Shown: one piece after another, positions 43,591 to 52,769 of the stretch
Numbering within the stretch: the first letter of the stretch is position 1
Layout: every line of letters starts with the position of its first letter
DNA from: Spiribacter salilacus
GTDB taxonomy: Bacteria > Pseudomonadota > Gammaproteobacteria > Nitrococcales > Nitrococcaceae
DNA: 64,000 bases
Reading direction: 5' to 3'
NCBI RefSeq assembly: GCF_009649225.1
Contig: NZ_WJPP01000004.1
Coordinates: 248,001-312,000 of the forward strand
Program-made: the position numbers and the translations under genes
Notes under the pieces: generated by a model
What the model was told of the DNA's origin: nothing
What the model saw: only the letters and a program-made list of their open reading frames with translations
The model's database searches: none

Positions 43591-44517
43591 TTAGAAGACC
43601 ACCTGTACGCCGAAGCTAAGGATGTCTTCGCCGTCGTTGATGCCGTCATCAGACGAAGAGAAACCGGCAAAACCGGTAACACCGCTGCCGAAAGCGTAGG
43701 CAGCTTCTGCGGCCATGGAGCTATCGTCGCCAGCTTCTAAGTCACGATCGGTATAGGCGGCTTTGAGCGTAAGCTCTTCAGTCGCGCTAACCGTGGCAAC
43801 CACCTCGTAAGGGGTACCGTTATCGTTGTAGGAGCCAACACCATCATTGTCAGACATGGAGCCTGCGAGGGTGAACATGCCGAAATCATAGCTAGCAGCA
43901 AATGCTGTTGCTTCGGAGCTGTTCTCGTCGTCAGCTTCCATATAGGTTGCGGACACATAGAGGTCGCCGAAGGAGTAACGGGCTGACACAGTCATTGTGT
44001 CGAACTCATCACTGCTATCGTCGGATGCCAGCATGTTGCCACCGACTGCGATGTCAAGACCGCCGAGGGAAGGTGCATAGTAGAAGATCGCACCGTCTTG
44101 CCGGAAGACAAAGTCTGTGGAACGGGCGCCAGTGTAAGCACCACTGGTGAACACGTCGGTGGTAGCGGTGGTCCAGAGGTAACCTGGGTTCCACTGACTA
44201 CCGATGCGCACGGAACCAAAATCACCGCTCAGCGCAGCATTGGCCAAACGAATACCAGGACCTTCGCCCTGTGCCTTGGTGACACCGTACTCAAGCTGTG
44301 CATCGCCAGTCACGGCACCGAATTCACGGCTGCCACGAATGCCGAAGCGGCTTGGGGAGTTACCGTTTCCGGTGGCATCCCATTCAGTACCATTGTCCTG
44401 AACTTCAGCAGTGATCCAGCCGTAAACGGACATGGATGCGTGGTCGTCAGCCATGACAGGCGTGGCGGCTAGGGCCAGCGCGCTGGTTGCGGCTGCTGCA
44501 AGATAAACTTTCTTCAT
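43591..44517 (-). CDS. Outer-membrane porin (Gram-negative trimeric type)
   Basis: Outer-membrane beta-barrel of 308 residues. Signal peptide of about 23 residues ends TPVMA-DDH. The mature N-terminus SMSVYGWITAEVQDNGT and SRFGIRGSREFG match the Gram_neg_porins family, alternating aromatic strands run through the protein, and the last residue is Phe (GVQVVF), the BAM sorting signal. It is acidic, with many Asp and Glu, as in marine and halophilic porins. GGGAG lies 10 bases before the ATG. A single-gene transcript is likely, given its own promoter candidate and the terminator. Probably a major general porin. Confidence 0.9.
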   Translation of the reverse strand: MKKVYLAAAATSALALAATPVMADDHASMSVYGWITAEVQDNGTEWDATGNGNSPSRFGIRGSREFGAVTGDAQLEYGVTKAQGEGPGIRLANAALSGDFGSVRIGSQWNPGYLWTTATTDVFTSGAYTGARSTDFVFRQDGAIFYYAPSLGGLDIAVGGNMLASDDSSDEFDTMTVSARYSFGDLYVSATYMEADDENSSEATAFAASYDFGMFTLAGSMSDNDGVGSYNDNGTPYEVVATVSATEELTLKAAYTDRDLEAGDDSSMAAEAAYAFGSGVTGFAGFSSSDDGINDGEDILSFGVQVVF

Positions 44518-44606
44518 TTTTTAATCTCCCAATCAAATTTGATGGATCCGGTGTTTGGCCAATTGTTGCGAAAGTGCAACAGGTGTGGCGTTCAAACACT
44601 GTGGCA

Positions 44607-44634
44607 ATTTTATGACAATTTTATGTAATTGCAA
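44607..44634 (-). promoter_or_regulatory. Predicted sigma-70 promoter of the porin gene
   Basis: On the minus strand, TTGCAA (44634-44629) and TAAAAT (44612-44607) are separated by 16 bases, with a start expected near 44600 and a leader of about 85 bases. Exact 10-bp copies of CAACAGGTGT lie at 44577-44586 and 44656-44665, on both sides. The leader also holds the small hairpin GTTGC-N6-GCAAC (44565-44580). The -35 match is weak. Confidence 0.35.
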
Positions 44635-44675
44635 GTTTTTGGTGATGCGTGGATACAACAGGTGTTGTCTTTTGG

Positions 44676-46490
44676 TTACCGCGGCATTGGCAAAGTCGTC
44701 AGAGTTTCTAAAAATGCCGTGCCATATTTGGTTAACTTATGGGTACCAACGCCAGGCACGCTCGATAATTCATCCAGGCTTTGCGGGCGTTGCTCAAGCA
44801 TGGCCAGCAGGGTGGCATCATGAAAAATCACGTAGGGCGGAACGCCTTCTGCTTCGGCCAAATGGCGCCGTTTGGCGCGCAGGGCGGCCCAGGCTTCTGG
44901 GTCAACGGCTACCTCGCTGGCCCTAACGCGCGGCGTGCGCTGAGTGGCGCCGCTGCTAGGCGGCAGGCTGTCTTTGCGCAAGGTAAGCTTATCCTCACCG
45001 CGCAACAGGGCTCGGCAGTCTGGTGATAGAGCTAAGCCACCATGCCCTGCGGGATCAGGTATGAGTAAACCTCGACCGAGTAACTGGCGAATAACAGAAA
45101 ACCAAAGGGTGCGTGAATGTGCCTTGCCAATGCCAAAAGTGCTCAGCGTATGGTGTGAGCGAGCTGTTATGCGCTCATTTTGATGGCCAAGTAATACATC
45201 AACAATATGGGTGGCCCCAAAGCGCTGACCGGTGCGGTAAATACAAGATAGTGCGATGCGGGCCGCTTCAGTGGCATCCCATTGCTCGGGCGGTGCTAGG
45301 CAATTGTCGCAATGGTTGCAATGGCCGGGGTGGCTCTCATTAAAGTGCCTGAGCAAAAGGGCGCGGCGGCACTCAGTGGTTTCGCAAAACGCCAATAGGG
45401 CCTCTAGCCGGGCGCGTTCGTCTTGTTTATCAGTGGTCATTTGGCGCAGGCGATAAATATCTTGTAAGCCATAAACAAGCCAGGCTTCGGCGGGTAAGCC
45501 ATCACGGCCGGCGCGGCCGGTTTCCTGATAATAGGCCTCTAGTGTTTTGGGCAGATCAAGATGTACCACAAAACGCACATCGGGCTTATCGATACCCATC
45601 CCGAATGCCACCGTGGCTACCATCACAAGGCCATCTTCACGAATAAATCGGGCTTGATGGTCTCGGCGTTGACTGGCCTCTAGGCCGGCGTGGTAAGCCA
45701 ATGCGGGTATATCGCGTGCGTTTAGGTAATCGGCAATTTCTTCAGTGGCCCGGCGTGACATGCAATAAACGATGCCGGAATGGCCTACATGATTTTGCCG
45801 AATGAACTGTAAAAGCTGCTCACGCGGGCGTTGTTTTAAACCCACACGGTAACGAATGTTGGGTCGGTCAAAGCTGGAAACGAAGGTTTGTGCCGAGTTG
45901 GGTAGCAGGTGACGCTCAATTTCAGCGCGGGTGCGCTGATCGGCGGTGGCGGTAAGTGCAACGCGCGGTACATTAGGAAAGCGCTCGCCTAATACGCTGA
46001 GCTTTAAATACTCGGGCCGAAAGTCATGCCCCCATTGCGAAACGCAATGCGCCTCATCAATTGCAAATAGGGCAATATCGATTTGGGTAAGTCGCTGCAT
46101 CAGATTGCCGCTGAGCAATCGCTCAGGTGCCACATAAAGCAGATCAAGCTGGCCTGTGTGTAAGTCGCGCTCTACCTGTTGGCGCTCTTCGGGTGTCAAG
46201 CCAGAATGCAAGCCGGCGGCGCGCGCACCTTGCTGACGCAACGCGGCCACTTGGTCTTCCATTAAAGCGATGAGTGGTGAGATAACAATACCCGTGCCAG
46301 AACGCACGATGGCTGGTATTTGGTAGCACAGCGATTTACCACCACCGGTGGGCATTAAGACCAGTGCGCTTTGCCCTTGAATCAGGCAATCAACAATCTT
46401 AGCTTGTTGATCGCGAAATTCTGGATAACCAAAAACGTCTTTAAGGGCAGCCCGTGCTTGCAGGCTGCCCATCTGTGTACTCGATGACAC
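44676..46490 (-). CDS. recQ: ATP-dependent DNA helicase RecQ
   Basis: 604-residue RecQ, 3'-5' helicase of recombination and fork repair. Motifs: [16 protein letters not shown] (Walker A), [20 protein letters not shown] (DEAH and the aromatic loop), [20 protein letters not shown] and [10 protein letters not shown] (motifs V, VI). A RecQ-C zinc part with [12 protein letters not shown] and HCNHCDNC follows, then winged helix and a C-terminal HRDC domain (residues about 525-600, ending [12 protein letters not shown]). Full length. It lies 8 bases after the OmpA-like gene stop, and may share its transcript. Confidence 0.95.
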   Translation of the reverse strand: MSSSTQMGSLQARAALKDVFGYPEFRDQQAKIVDCLIQGQSALVLMPTGGGKSLCYQIPAIVRSGTGIVISPLIALMEDQVAALRQQGARAAGLHSGLTPEERQQVERDLHTGQLDLLYVAPERLLSGNLMQRLTQIDIALFAIDEAHCVSQWGHDFRPEYLKLSVLGERFPNVPRVALTATADQRTRAEIERHLLPNSAQTFVSSFDRPNIRYRVGLKQRPREQLLQFIRQNHVGHSGIVYCMSRRATEEIADYLNARDIPALAYHAGLEASQRRDHQARFIREDGLVMVATVAFGMGIDKPDVRFVVHLDLPKTLEAYYQETGRAGRDGLPAEAWLVYGLQDIYRLRQMTTDKQDERARLEALLAFCETTECRRALLLRHFNESHPGHCNHCDNCLAPPEQWDATEAARIALSCIYRTGQRFGATHIVDVLLGHQNERITARSHHTLSTFGIGKAHSRTLWFSVIRQLLGRGLLIPDPAGHGGLALSPDCRALLRGEDKLTLRKDSLPPSSGATQRTPRVRASEVAVDPEAWAALRAKRRHLAEAEGVPPYVIFHDATLLAMLEQRPQSLDELSSVPGVGTHKLTKYGTAFLETLTTLPMPR

Positions 46491-46498
46491 CGCCGCGC

Positions 46499-47107
46499 TT
46501 AGTTAGCGGGTTCGAGTTCCATTACCAATGTGGCGCGGCGATTGGGTGCTAGACACTCAATCAGCGCATCGCGCGACAAATCGCTATCACACTGCACAAC
46601 CGGATCGCTCATGCCACGGCCAATGGCCGTAATCGATACATTCGCCATGCCGGGTTGGGCTTCTAAGTAGTTGGCAACCGCGGCTGCGCGCTCCTCAGAG
46701 AGGTTCTGGTTATAGGCCTGCGTACCAATTTGATCGGTATGACCGACAACCCGAACAGCCGTAATCACCCAGTCACTGCCAACCTCGGCAACGGCGTCGT
46801 CAATGGCGGCCTGCCCCTCTGCGGTCAGTACACTGCGATCAAAACCAAATAAGGCACGGGCCGATAGCTCTTTGCTTTCTTCAACCACTGGCTCTTCGGT
46901 GGTTTCGGCCACAGGCATAGGGTCTCCACAGGCCTCAACCGGGCCGCTGCTTCGTAAGTGGTTACGAACACACTCACCATCAGAGTTACGCACGATCACG
47001 CCATCGGGGTTAGTCCAAACGGCATCATAGTTCTGTTCAGCAGAGACGATGGCAGATGCCATAACCAAGCTGACCAAACCACTAAGCATTAAAATACGGG
47101 TTTTCAT
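46499..47107 (-). CDS. OmpA-family peptidoglycan-associated protein
   Basis: Exported protein of 202 residues. Signal peptide to about residue 23 (IVSA-EQN), no lipobox Cys. A short linker with two Cys ([19 protein letters not shown]), resembling a YgiW/OmpA-type '[17 protein letters not shown]' segment, precedes an acidic linker. The C-terminal OmpA domain has [47 protein letters not shown] and [10 protein letters not shown], the peptidoglycan-binding signature. Two further Cys in the domain ([13 protein letters not shown]) fit a periplasmic disulfide. No barrel is present. Probably anchors outer membrane to cell wall. Confidence 0.9.
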   Translation of the reverse strand: MKTRILMLSGLVSLVMASAIVSAEQNYDAVWTNPDGVIVRNSDGECVRNHLRSSGPVEACGDPMPVAETTEEPVVEESKELSARALFGFDRSVLTAEGQAAIDDAVAEVGSDWVITAVRVVGHTDQIGTQAYNQNLSEERAAAVANYLEAQPGMANVSITAIGRGMSDPVVQCDSDLSRDALIECLAPNRRATLVMELEPAN

Positions 47108-47151
47108 TGGAATCTCATCCCTATCAAAAATAAATCGTTGGCAGTAGTTTA

Positions 47152-50127
47152 TCAGGTAATTTGATTTTCGAGATTACCTAAAAAAGGGTCTTCATTTTCA
47201 AAGCGCCCAGCAATTAGATGCTCAACATCGCCGCGGCGTTCCCAAATGCCGACTACACCCAGTAAACGCACTTGGTATAAAAGATGTTGGTGGCGCTCTG
47301 CCAGATTGCGCCACACCACCACATTCACAATGCCGGTTTCATCTTCAAGCGTTAAAAACATCACGCCCTTTGCTGCGCCGGGGCGCTGGCGGTTAATGAC
47401 CAGACCAGCGGCACGCGCGATACGACGATGAGCTTTTTGTTTAAGCTCACTAGCTGGGCGATAGCCGCGTTTGCGCAGTGGCTCGCGTAGTAGGGCAATC
47501 GGGTGTCTGCCCAACGTTAGACCCATGCTGCGATAATCACCCACCACATCCTGTGCTTCGGTAGGCGGGTTAAGGGTGGGGATAGACTCCTTATTATGAG
47601 TGGCGCTAAATAAAGGCGTTGGGCGTTCAACCCCCAGCACCTGCCACCAGGCCTGATGACGATGCCCGGTAATACCGGCCAACGCGCCGGCATCGGCAAG
47701 TGCCCGCAAAGCACCGCGATCAAGTTGCGCGCGGTGGGTTAAATCCGCCACATTCGCAAATGCCGCGCCATGCTCACGGCTATGCATAATGCGCTGCCCT
47801 ACGGCATGGCCGAGCCCTTTTATTAGACGCAGCCCCAGCCGCAGGGCAGGCTGACAGGAGTCGCTTGGCTCAAGCGTGCAGTCCCAATCGCTATAGCGCA
47901 CATCTACCGGTAATACCTGAACCTGATGCGCGCGCACATCGGCAACAAGCTGGGCGGGGGCATAAAAGCCCATGGGCTGGCTATTGAGTAACGCACAGGT
48001 AAATGCAGCAGGGTAATGGCATTTAAGCCAGGCCGAGACGTAAACCAGCAAGGCAAAGCTGGCGGCATGTGATTCTGGAAAGCCGTAATCACCAAAGCCA
48101 CAAATTTGATCATAAAGCCGTTCAGCAAACTCCGGTGCATAGCCGCGAGCCGCCATGCCATCGAGCAGACGTTTACGAAAATGCCCCAGCCCGCCGCGCT
48201 TTTTCCAGGCGGCCATGGCGCGGCGCACCTGATCGGCCTCGCCAGGGCTAAAGCCAGCAGCCACAATCACCAGCTGCATGACTTGCTCCTGAAAAATCGG
48301 CACCCCAAGCGTGCGCTCTAATACCGCTTTGACCTCTGCGCTGGGGTAGGTAACGGTTTCTTTGCCTTCTCGGCGGCGTAAATACGGATGCACCATATCC
48401 CCTTGTATGGGCCCGGGGCGCACAATCGATATTTGAATAATGAGGTCATAAAAGCTCCGTGGGCGCAGTCGCGGCAGCATCGACATTTGTGCGCGCGACT
48501 CCACTTGAAAAACGCCTACCGTATCGGCGCGACAAAGCATGTCGTACACCGTCTTATCATCGGCAGGCACCTGCGCAAGAGATAATGTGCGGCCATGATG
48601 GGCGGCAATCAGGTCAAAACAGCGATGAATGGCGCTCAACATGCCTAGCGCTAAACAGTCGACTTTGAGTAAACCCAGTGATTCAAGGTCATCCTTATCC
48701 CATTGAATAATGCTGCGCCCAGCCATGGCAGCGTTTTCTGTGGGTACCAACTCACTTAATGGCCCGCGGCTGATCACAAAGCCGCCCACATGTTGTGAAA
48801 GATGGCGAGGAAAGCCGATTAATGTTTGCGTTAATTGCTGGCATAGCGCTGAGTTTGGGTTGCCGCCTAGCGCTTTACTGACGTCACGCAGCGCGCTTTT
48901 CTCTCGATAGCAGATTACGGTAGCTGCTAAGGCGGCGCGATGCCGGCCGTATTTGCGATAAATGTATTGGATAACCTCTTCACGGCGGTCATGCTCAAAG
49001 TCGACGTCAATATCGGGTGGCTCATTACGCTCACGCGAAATAAATCGCTCAAATAACAAGCTAGCGCGGCTGGGGTCCACCGAGGTGATTCCTAAGCAAA
49101 AGCAAACCGCAGAATTAGCGGCAGAGCCGCGCCCTTGGCAAAGAATATTTTGCTGCCGAGCAAAGGCCACCACATCGTGAACGGTTAAAAAGTAAGGTTC
49201 GTAATTAAGGGCATGAATAAGCTCTAGCTCATGCTCAATCATTGCGGTGACTTTAGCGGGCACGCCGGCTGGCCAGTGTTGTGCCGCGCCGCGCTCAGTG
49301 AGCACACGCAACCAACTTGCTGGGGTGTGCCCAGCGGGGACAAGCTCGGCGGGGTATTCGTAGCGCAGTACATCAAGAGAAAATGTGCAGCGCTTAGCAA
49401 TGGCAATTGTCTCTGCCAGCATGCTCTCGGGGTAGCTACGGGCTAGGCGCTGCCGGGGTTTTAAATGTCGCTCACCATTTGAGGCGAGTTGACGGCCTAA
49501 TGTACTAACGGGGCAATTAAGCCGAATTGCGGTGAGTGTGTCTTGCAGCGCTCGGCGGCCTTGGCGATGCATGAGTACAGCGCCGCTGGCAACGGCAGGT
49601 AGGCTAAATCGCGCGGCTAGTGCTTGGCAGTGCGCTAAACGTGCGGTGTCTTGCCCATCTTGATGCAAGCTTGTAGTGAGCCAGGCCCGATGAGGGAAGG
49701 TGCTGGCTGCCCACTGAACTATTTCATCTGGGCTACTGGGTTCTACAACTAACAGCGCAAGGCAGTTGGGCACGCTACCTTGCAGGTCGCTGCGAGAAAG
49801 CTGATAACTGCCTTTTTTGGCTTGACTACGCGCCAGTGAAATTAGGGCGGAGAGTTGCCCGTAAGCGGCACGGTCAGGGGCAATTAAAATCAGTGATAAT
49901 TGGGTGTCAATTTGAAAAAAACTACCGATAATCAGTTTGATGTGATGCGTTTTTGCGGCGCGATGCGCGCGGACTACACCAGCCAGCGAGCATTCATCGG
50001 TAATCGCAATGGCTTGATAACTCAGTGAGCCAGCCTGAATAACCAGCTCTTCAGGGTGCGAAGCGCCTTTAAGAAAACTAAAGTTACTCAGGCAATACAG
50101 CTCGGCATAATCAGGCAAAAAGGCCAT
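47152..50127 (-). CDS. dnaE2: Error-prone DNA polymerase DnaE2 (ImuC)
   Basis: Family C polymerase of about 991 residues, the lesion-bypass alpha subunit of the SOS mutasome. The PHP domain is at the start (YAELYCLSNFSFLKGASHPEEL). The polymerase palm has PPDIDVDFEHDRREEVIQY with the two catalytic Asp and FVISRGPLSELVP. A helix-hairpin-helix and an OB domain (VMFLTLEDETGIVNVVVW) follow. The chosen ATG (50127) gives the normal N-terminus and overlaps the imuB stop by 17 bases; an upstream start at 50184 has no family match. Operon lexA-imuA-imuB-dnaE2. Confidence 0.94.
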   Translation of the reverse strand: MAFLPDYAELYCLSNFSFLKGASHPEELVIQAGSLSYQAIAITDECSLAGVVRAHRAAKTHHIKLIIGSFFQIDTQLSLILIAPDRAAYGQLSALISLARSQAKKGSYQLSRSDLQGSVPNCLALLVVEPSSPDEIVQWAASTFPHRAWLTTSLHQDGQDTARLAHCQALAARFSLPAVASGAVLMHRQGRRALQDTLTAIRLNCPVSTLGRQLASNGERHLKPRQRLARSYPESMLAETIAIAKRCTFSLDVLRYEYPAELVPAGHTPASWLRVLTERGAAQHWPAGVPAKVTAMIEHELELIHALNYEPYFLTVHDVVAFARQQNILCQGRGSAANSAVCFCLGITSVDPSRASLLFERFISRERNEPPDIDVDFEHDRREEVIQYIYRKYGRHRAALAATVICYREKSALRDVSKALGGNPNSALCQQLTQTLIGFPRHLSQHVGGFVISRGPLSELVPTENAAMAGRSIIQWDKDDLESLGLLKVDCLALGMLSAIHRCFDLIAAHHGRTLSLAQVPADDKTVYDMLCRADTVGVFQVESRAQMSMLPRLRPRSFYDLIIQISIVRPGPIQGDMVHPYLRRREGKETVTYPSAEVKAVLERTLGVPIFQEQVMQLVIVAAGFSPGEADQVRRAMAAWKKRGGLGHFRKRLLDGMAARGYAPEFAERLYDQICGFGDYGFPESHAASFALLVYVSAWLKCHYPAAFTCALLNSQPMGFYAPAQLVADVRAHQVQVLPVDVRYSDWDCTLEPSDSCQPALRLGLRLIKGLGHAVGQRIMHSREHGAAFANVADLTHRAQLDRGALRALADAGALAGITGHRHQAWWQVLGVERPTPLFSATHNKESIPTLNPPTEAQDVVGDYRSMGLTLGRHPIALLREPLRKRGYRPASELKQKAHRRIARAAGLVINRQRPGAAKGVMFLTLEDETGIVNVVVWRNLAERHQHLLYQVRLLGVVGIWERRGDVEHLIAGRFENEDPFLGNLENQIT

Positions 50128-51379
50128 GTAAATACCACCTGCCTGCCTTGCACCGATCACGGAAAATCCACAGCCGCTCGCCATGTGTATTGCTGGCTAA
50201 GTAGTAGTCTCGGCGGATGTCATGACCATCCCACCAGCCAGATTCGATACGCTCTGGGCCTTGTTCTAAAACAAGTTGGCCATGGTATTGCGGCTGCCCT
50301 TGCGGTGCGGCAAGTGGGCGCGGTTGCTCTAGCAGCCAAAGCGGGCGGGGCATGGGGGGTAGGCTGGTATCGCTTTGCTGCGCCGGCGCACTATATTGCC
50401 AAGCGTATTCTGGGCGGTGTTCATCACATAGTTGTAGCCCGCGTACACGGTCTTTGCTCAAGCGGCTGCTAAGATCCTCTACCAGCGTTTGCCAAGATGC
50501 TCGTTGTGTTTCTGCTGGGTCTAATGTGGCCAGTAAGTCAGTGGGGGCATCCTGACTCATGCTAAATGGGCCTGCGGTGCAGGCCACAGCGATGATGGGC
50601 GCTTTAAGGGTGAGGTTATCCAAATGCTGTGCCAGCAGCTCTTTAAGCCTTGGTGCATCTCGAGTGGGTGTGAGCACGCCAACGCTTAGCGCAGTAGGTG
50701 GGCGCTGACGATGCTGCAGCTCAATTACTAATGTGCTGACTTCAGCATGCAGGCGTTGTAGGCGCTGGCAGAGCTGATCAATCATTTTGCTGAGCATGGC
50801 GAGCGGGATGTGGGTCTGCCAGCTCTCATCTGTAAGATCTTCTTTTGCGGTAAACGTTGGCGAGGGTGCCCAGTATTCGCGAGGGTCAGCCCGCTCGCCA
50901 AAAGCGCATTGCAACTGCATGAGCAATGGGCGCCCAAGTCGGCGCGCCAAACCATCGGCCGGCATGCTGCGTAAGCCGTCAATACTTCGGCAGCCCAAGC
51001 CTTGCAGGGCCATAGCCTGTTTGTTGGAAAGCGCCAGTGTGTTCACTGATAAATGCCCTAAACGTGTGCCGAGTTCGGCGTGGTGAATGACCGGTGTTGA
51101 GTCATTTGCCCGTGCCAATAGCAAGGCTGCCGTTGGGGTAGGCGCAATGCCGGATTGGACGTGCCACATTTGTTGCGCAAGCGCGTTATCTATCTGCTGG
51201 CGTAATGCCTCAAGCCCACCGAAGTAGTGCAAGCTGCCACCAATTTCTAGCAGTACCGCTTGTGGCGGAGCTAGGCTAATTCGCGCCGTAAACTGCAACG
51301 CCCACTCGGCTGCATCTTCAAGTAAGTGGGCGTTTCCCTCTTTAAGTTGAGGAAAGTGAAGGCATAGCCACAACATCAT
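50111..51379 (-). CDS. imuB: ImuB, catalytically inactive Y-family polymerase
   Basis: 422-residue DinB-like protein. It begins MLWLCLHFPQL, and the acidic active-site residues of working Y-family polymerases (DxD and the DE pair) are not present, as is usual for ImuB. The thumb/HhH region GLGCRSIDGLRSMPADGLARRLG is visible, and the C-terminus should bear the interaction sites for the beta clamp, DnaE2 and ImuA. It links DnaE2 to the replisome during damage. Start MM; either of two consecutive ATG can serve. Overlaps imuA by 38 bases. Confidence 0.92.
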   Translation of the reverse strand: MMLWLCLHFPQLKEGNAHLLEDAAEWALQFTARISLAPPQAVLLEIGGSLHYFGGLEALRQQIDNALAQQMWHVQSGIAPTPTAALLLARANDSTPVIHHAELGTRLGHLSVNTLALSNKQAMALQGLGCRSIDGLRSMPADGLARRLGRPLLMQLQCAFGERADPREYWAPSPTFTAKEDLTDESWQTHIPLAMLSKMIDQLCQRLQRLHAEVSTLVIELQHRQRPPTALSVGVLTPTRDAPRLKELLAQHLDNLTLKAPIIAVACTAGPFSMSQDAPTDLLATLDPAETQRASWQTLVEDLSSRLSKDRVRGLQLCDEHRPEYAWQYSAPAQQSDTSLPPMPRPLWLLEQPRPLAAPQGQPQYHGQLVLEQGPERIESGWWDGHDIRRDYYLASNTHGERLWIFRDRCKAGRWYLHGLFA

Positions 51380-52049
51380 CAGTAGTTGCCAATGCGGTTG
51401 GGGTGGTGGCGTTGGGGGTAGCCCAGGTGTCTAAAGTGATTGAGCCAGTGGGTGTGCCGCGGCATTTAAGAATGCGCACATCAAGCCGCTGGCCGGTGGT
51501 ATGCCCCAGTGCAAGGCGTAATGCAGCGGGCGAGTGACTTTCTGCAGCCTGAGTATGGCGGAAAAGCAGCCCCAAACTATTGCCGGCTTCTGCGGCAAGC
51601 TGTAGCCGACGCAAGCTACGCTCATCACACTGTTTTGGCCATGCTAAAACAGCGGCGCAAGTGCCAGCGCGTAGGGCTTTTTCAATAGCCCACAGGGCTT
51701 GTTGGTTGCCATGAGGATGCACAATCATTACCCGTGACAAATCAAGCCCTTGAGCCGCTAGTGCAGGTGCATAAGGCAGAAATGGGGGTGCAATCATTGC
51801 AATCCACCGCCCCCCTCTAGAAAGCCGGGCCAGTGCGGGCATGGTTAAACGGAGTTCTCCAATGCCATGCCGTGCATGCAAAATTTCGCTGAGCGCCCCC
51901 GCAGGAAAGCCACCGCCAGGTAAGGCGGCATCTAAAGCTGAAAACCCCGTGGGGATGTGATGCGCGGCCTTATTAATGTTGGGAGAAGATGTATGGTTAC
52001 CCCGCCAGATTTCAGGGCGCTGTAGTAGCTGTTCAATAGCTGTTTGCAT
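51342..52049 (-). CDS. imuA: ImuA (RecA-like SOS mutagenesis protein)
   Basis: 235-residue RecA/SulA-like protein, partner of ImuB and DnaE2. GFSALDAALPGGGFPAGALSEIL is the RecA-like N-terminal motif with a degenerate P-loop (no GxxxxGKT), so ATP binding is doubtful. GRWIAMIAPPFLPYAPAL and VLAWPKQCDERSLRRLQLAAE are ImuA-typical. It binds RecA and regulates the mutasome in organisms where tested. No LexA box sits in the 32 bases after lexA, so expression likely depends on the lexA promoter. Confidence 0.91.
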   Translation of the reverse strand: MQTAIEQLLQRPEIWRGNHTSSPNINKAAHHIPTGFSALDAALPGGGFPAGALSEILHARHGIGELRLTMPALARLSRGGRWIAMIAPPFLPYAPALAAQGLDLSRVMIVHPHGNQQALWAIEKALRAGTCAAVLAWPKQCDERSLRRLQLAAEAGNSLGLLFRHTQAAESHSPAALRLALGHTTGQRLDVRILKCRGTPTGSITLDTWATPNATTPTALATTDDVVAMPSLSST

Positions 52050-52081
52050 GATTTGCCTCTTAAAATTCTTTGTTTGATGGG

Positions 52082-52708
52082 TTAAAGGCCAGCGCGAATA
52101 ACGCCAACCCCAATGCCTTCAATCGTTAATTCATCTCGCCGCAGATCAAGCTCAAGCGGCTTAAAATCTGGGTTGTCAGGAATTAGCCAGACCTGATGGC
52201 CTTGTTTGGAAAACCGCTTAACGGTGACTTCATCAAGAATGCGAGCCACCACAATCTGCCCTTCTTTGGCTTCTTGAGTGCGATGCACTGCCAGCAAATC
52301 GCCATCGAGTATGCCGGCATCACGCATGCTCATACCGCGAACGCGCAGCAGATAATCGGCACCAGGAGAAAACAATGAGGCACTGACCGGAGAGTGACTT
52401 TCAACATGTGCTTCTGCCAGCAGCGGGCTGCCAGCAGCTACCCGACCAATAACAGGCAGGCCTGTTTCTGCGGGTTCAAGCTCAGCTTCTGGTTGCTCAA
52501 CACAAAGTTGAATGCCGCGCGATGCCCCAGGTTGCAGCCGAATAACGCCTTTTTTAGCAAGGGCCCGTAGGTGCTGCTCGGCGGCATTAGCAGAGCGAAA
52601 GCCCAGCTCAGCCGCAATTTCGCTACGCGTGGGCGGGTAACCGGTTTGGTTTAAGAACCGCTGAATGAGTAGCAGAATTTCTTGTTGTCGATCAGTTAAT
52701 GTTTCCAT
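52082..52708 (-). CDS. lexA: SOS repressor LexA
   Basis: 208-residue repressor. N-terminal winged helix [34 protein letters not shown] binds the SOS box. The autocleavage site is A92-G93 in [10 protein letters not shown], with catalytic Ser127 (RGMSMRD) and Lys164 (VTVKRF). The ATG at 52708 gives the normal METLTDRQ start. It has no ribosome binding site: the LexA box and a TATAAA -10 lie immediately upstream, so the transcript should start within 0-3 bases of the ATG and be leaderless. A TTG at 52744 gives 12 extra residues without better signals. Confidence 0.93.
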   Translation of the reverse strand: METLTDRQQEILLLIQRFLNQTGYPPTRSEIAAELGFRSANAAEQHLRALAKKGVIRLQPGASRGIQLCVEQPEAELEPAETGLPVIGRVAAGSPLLAEAHVESHSPVSASLFSPGADYLLRVRGMSMRDAGILDGDLLAVHRTQEAKEGQIVVARILDEVTVKRFSKQGHQVWLIPDNPDFKPLELDLRRDELTIEGIGVGVIRAGL

Positions 52709-52710
52709 AA

Positions 52711-52726
52711 CTGTTAATTTATACAG
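52711..52726. promoter_or_regulatory. LexA (SOS) box between lexA and relA
   Basis: CTGT-N8-ACAG, with sequence CTGTTAATTTATACAG, matching the E. coli consensus half-sites exactly. It overlaps the predicted lexA -10 (TATAAA on the minus strand, 52723-52718), giving autoregulation. A TTGCAT at 52744-52739 could be the -35 with a short 15-base spacer. The same site is about 45 bases from the relA start and might also affect it. Confidence 0.88.
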
Positions 52727-52769
52727 TACTGTATGGATATGCAATACCTACGGGCGATATACTAAGGAA

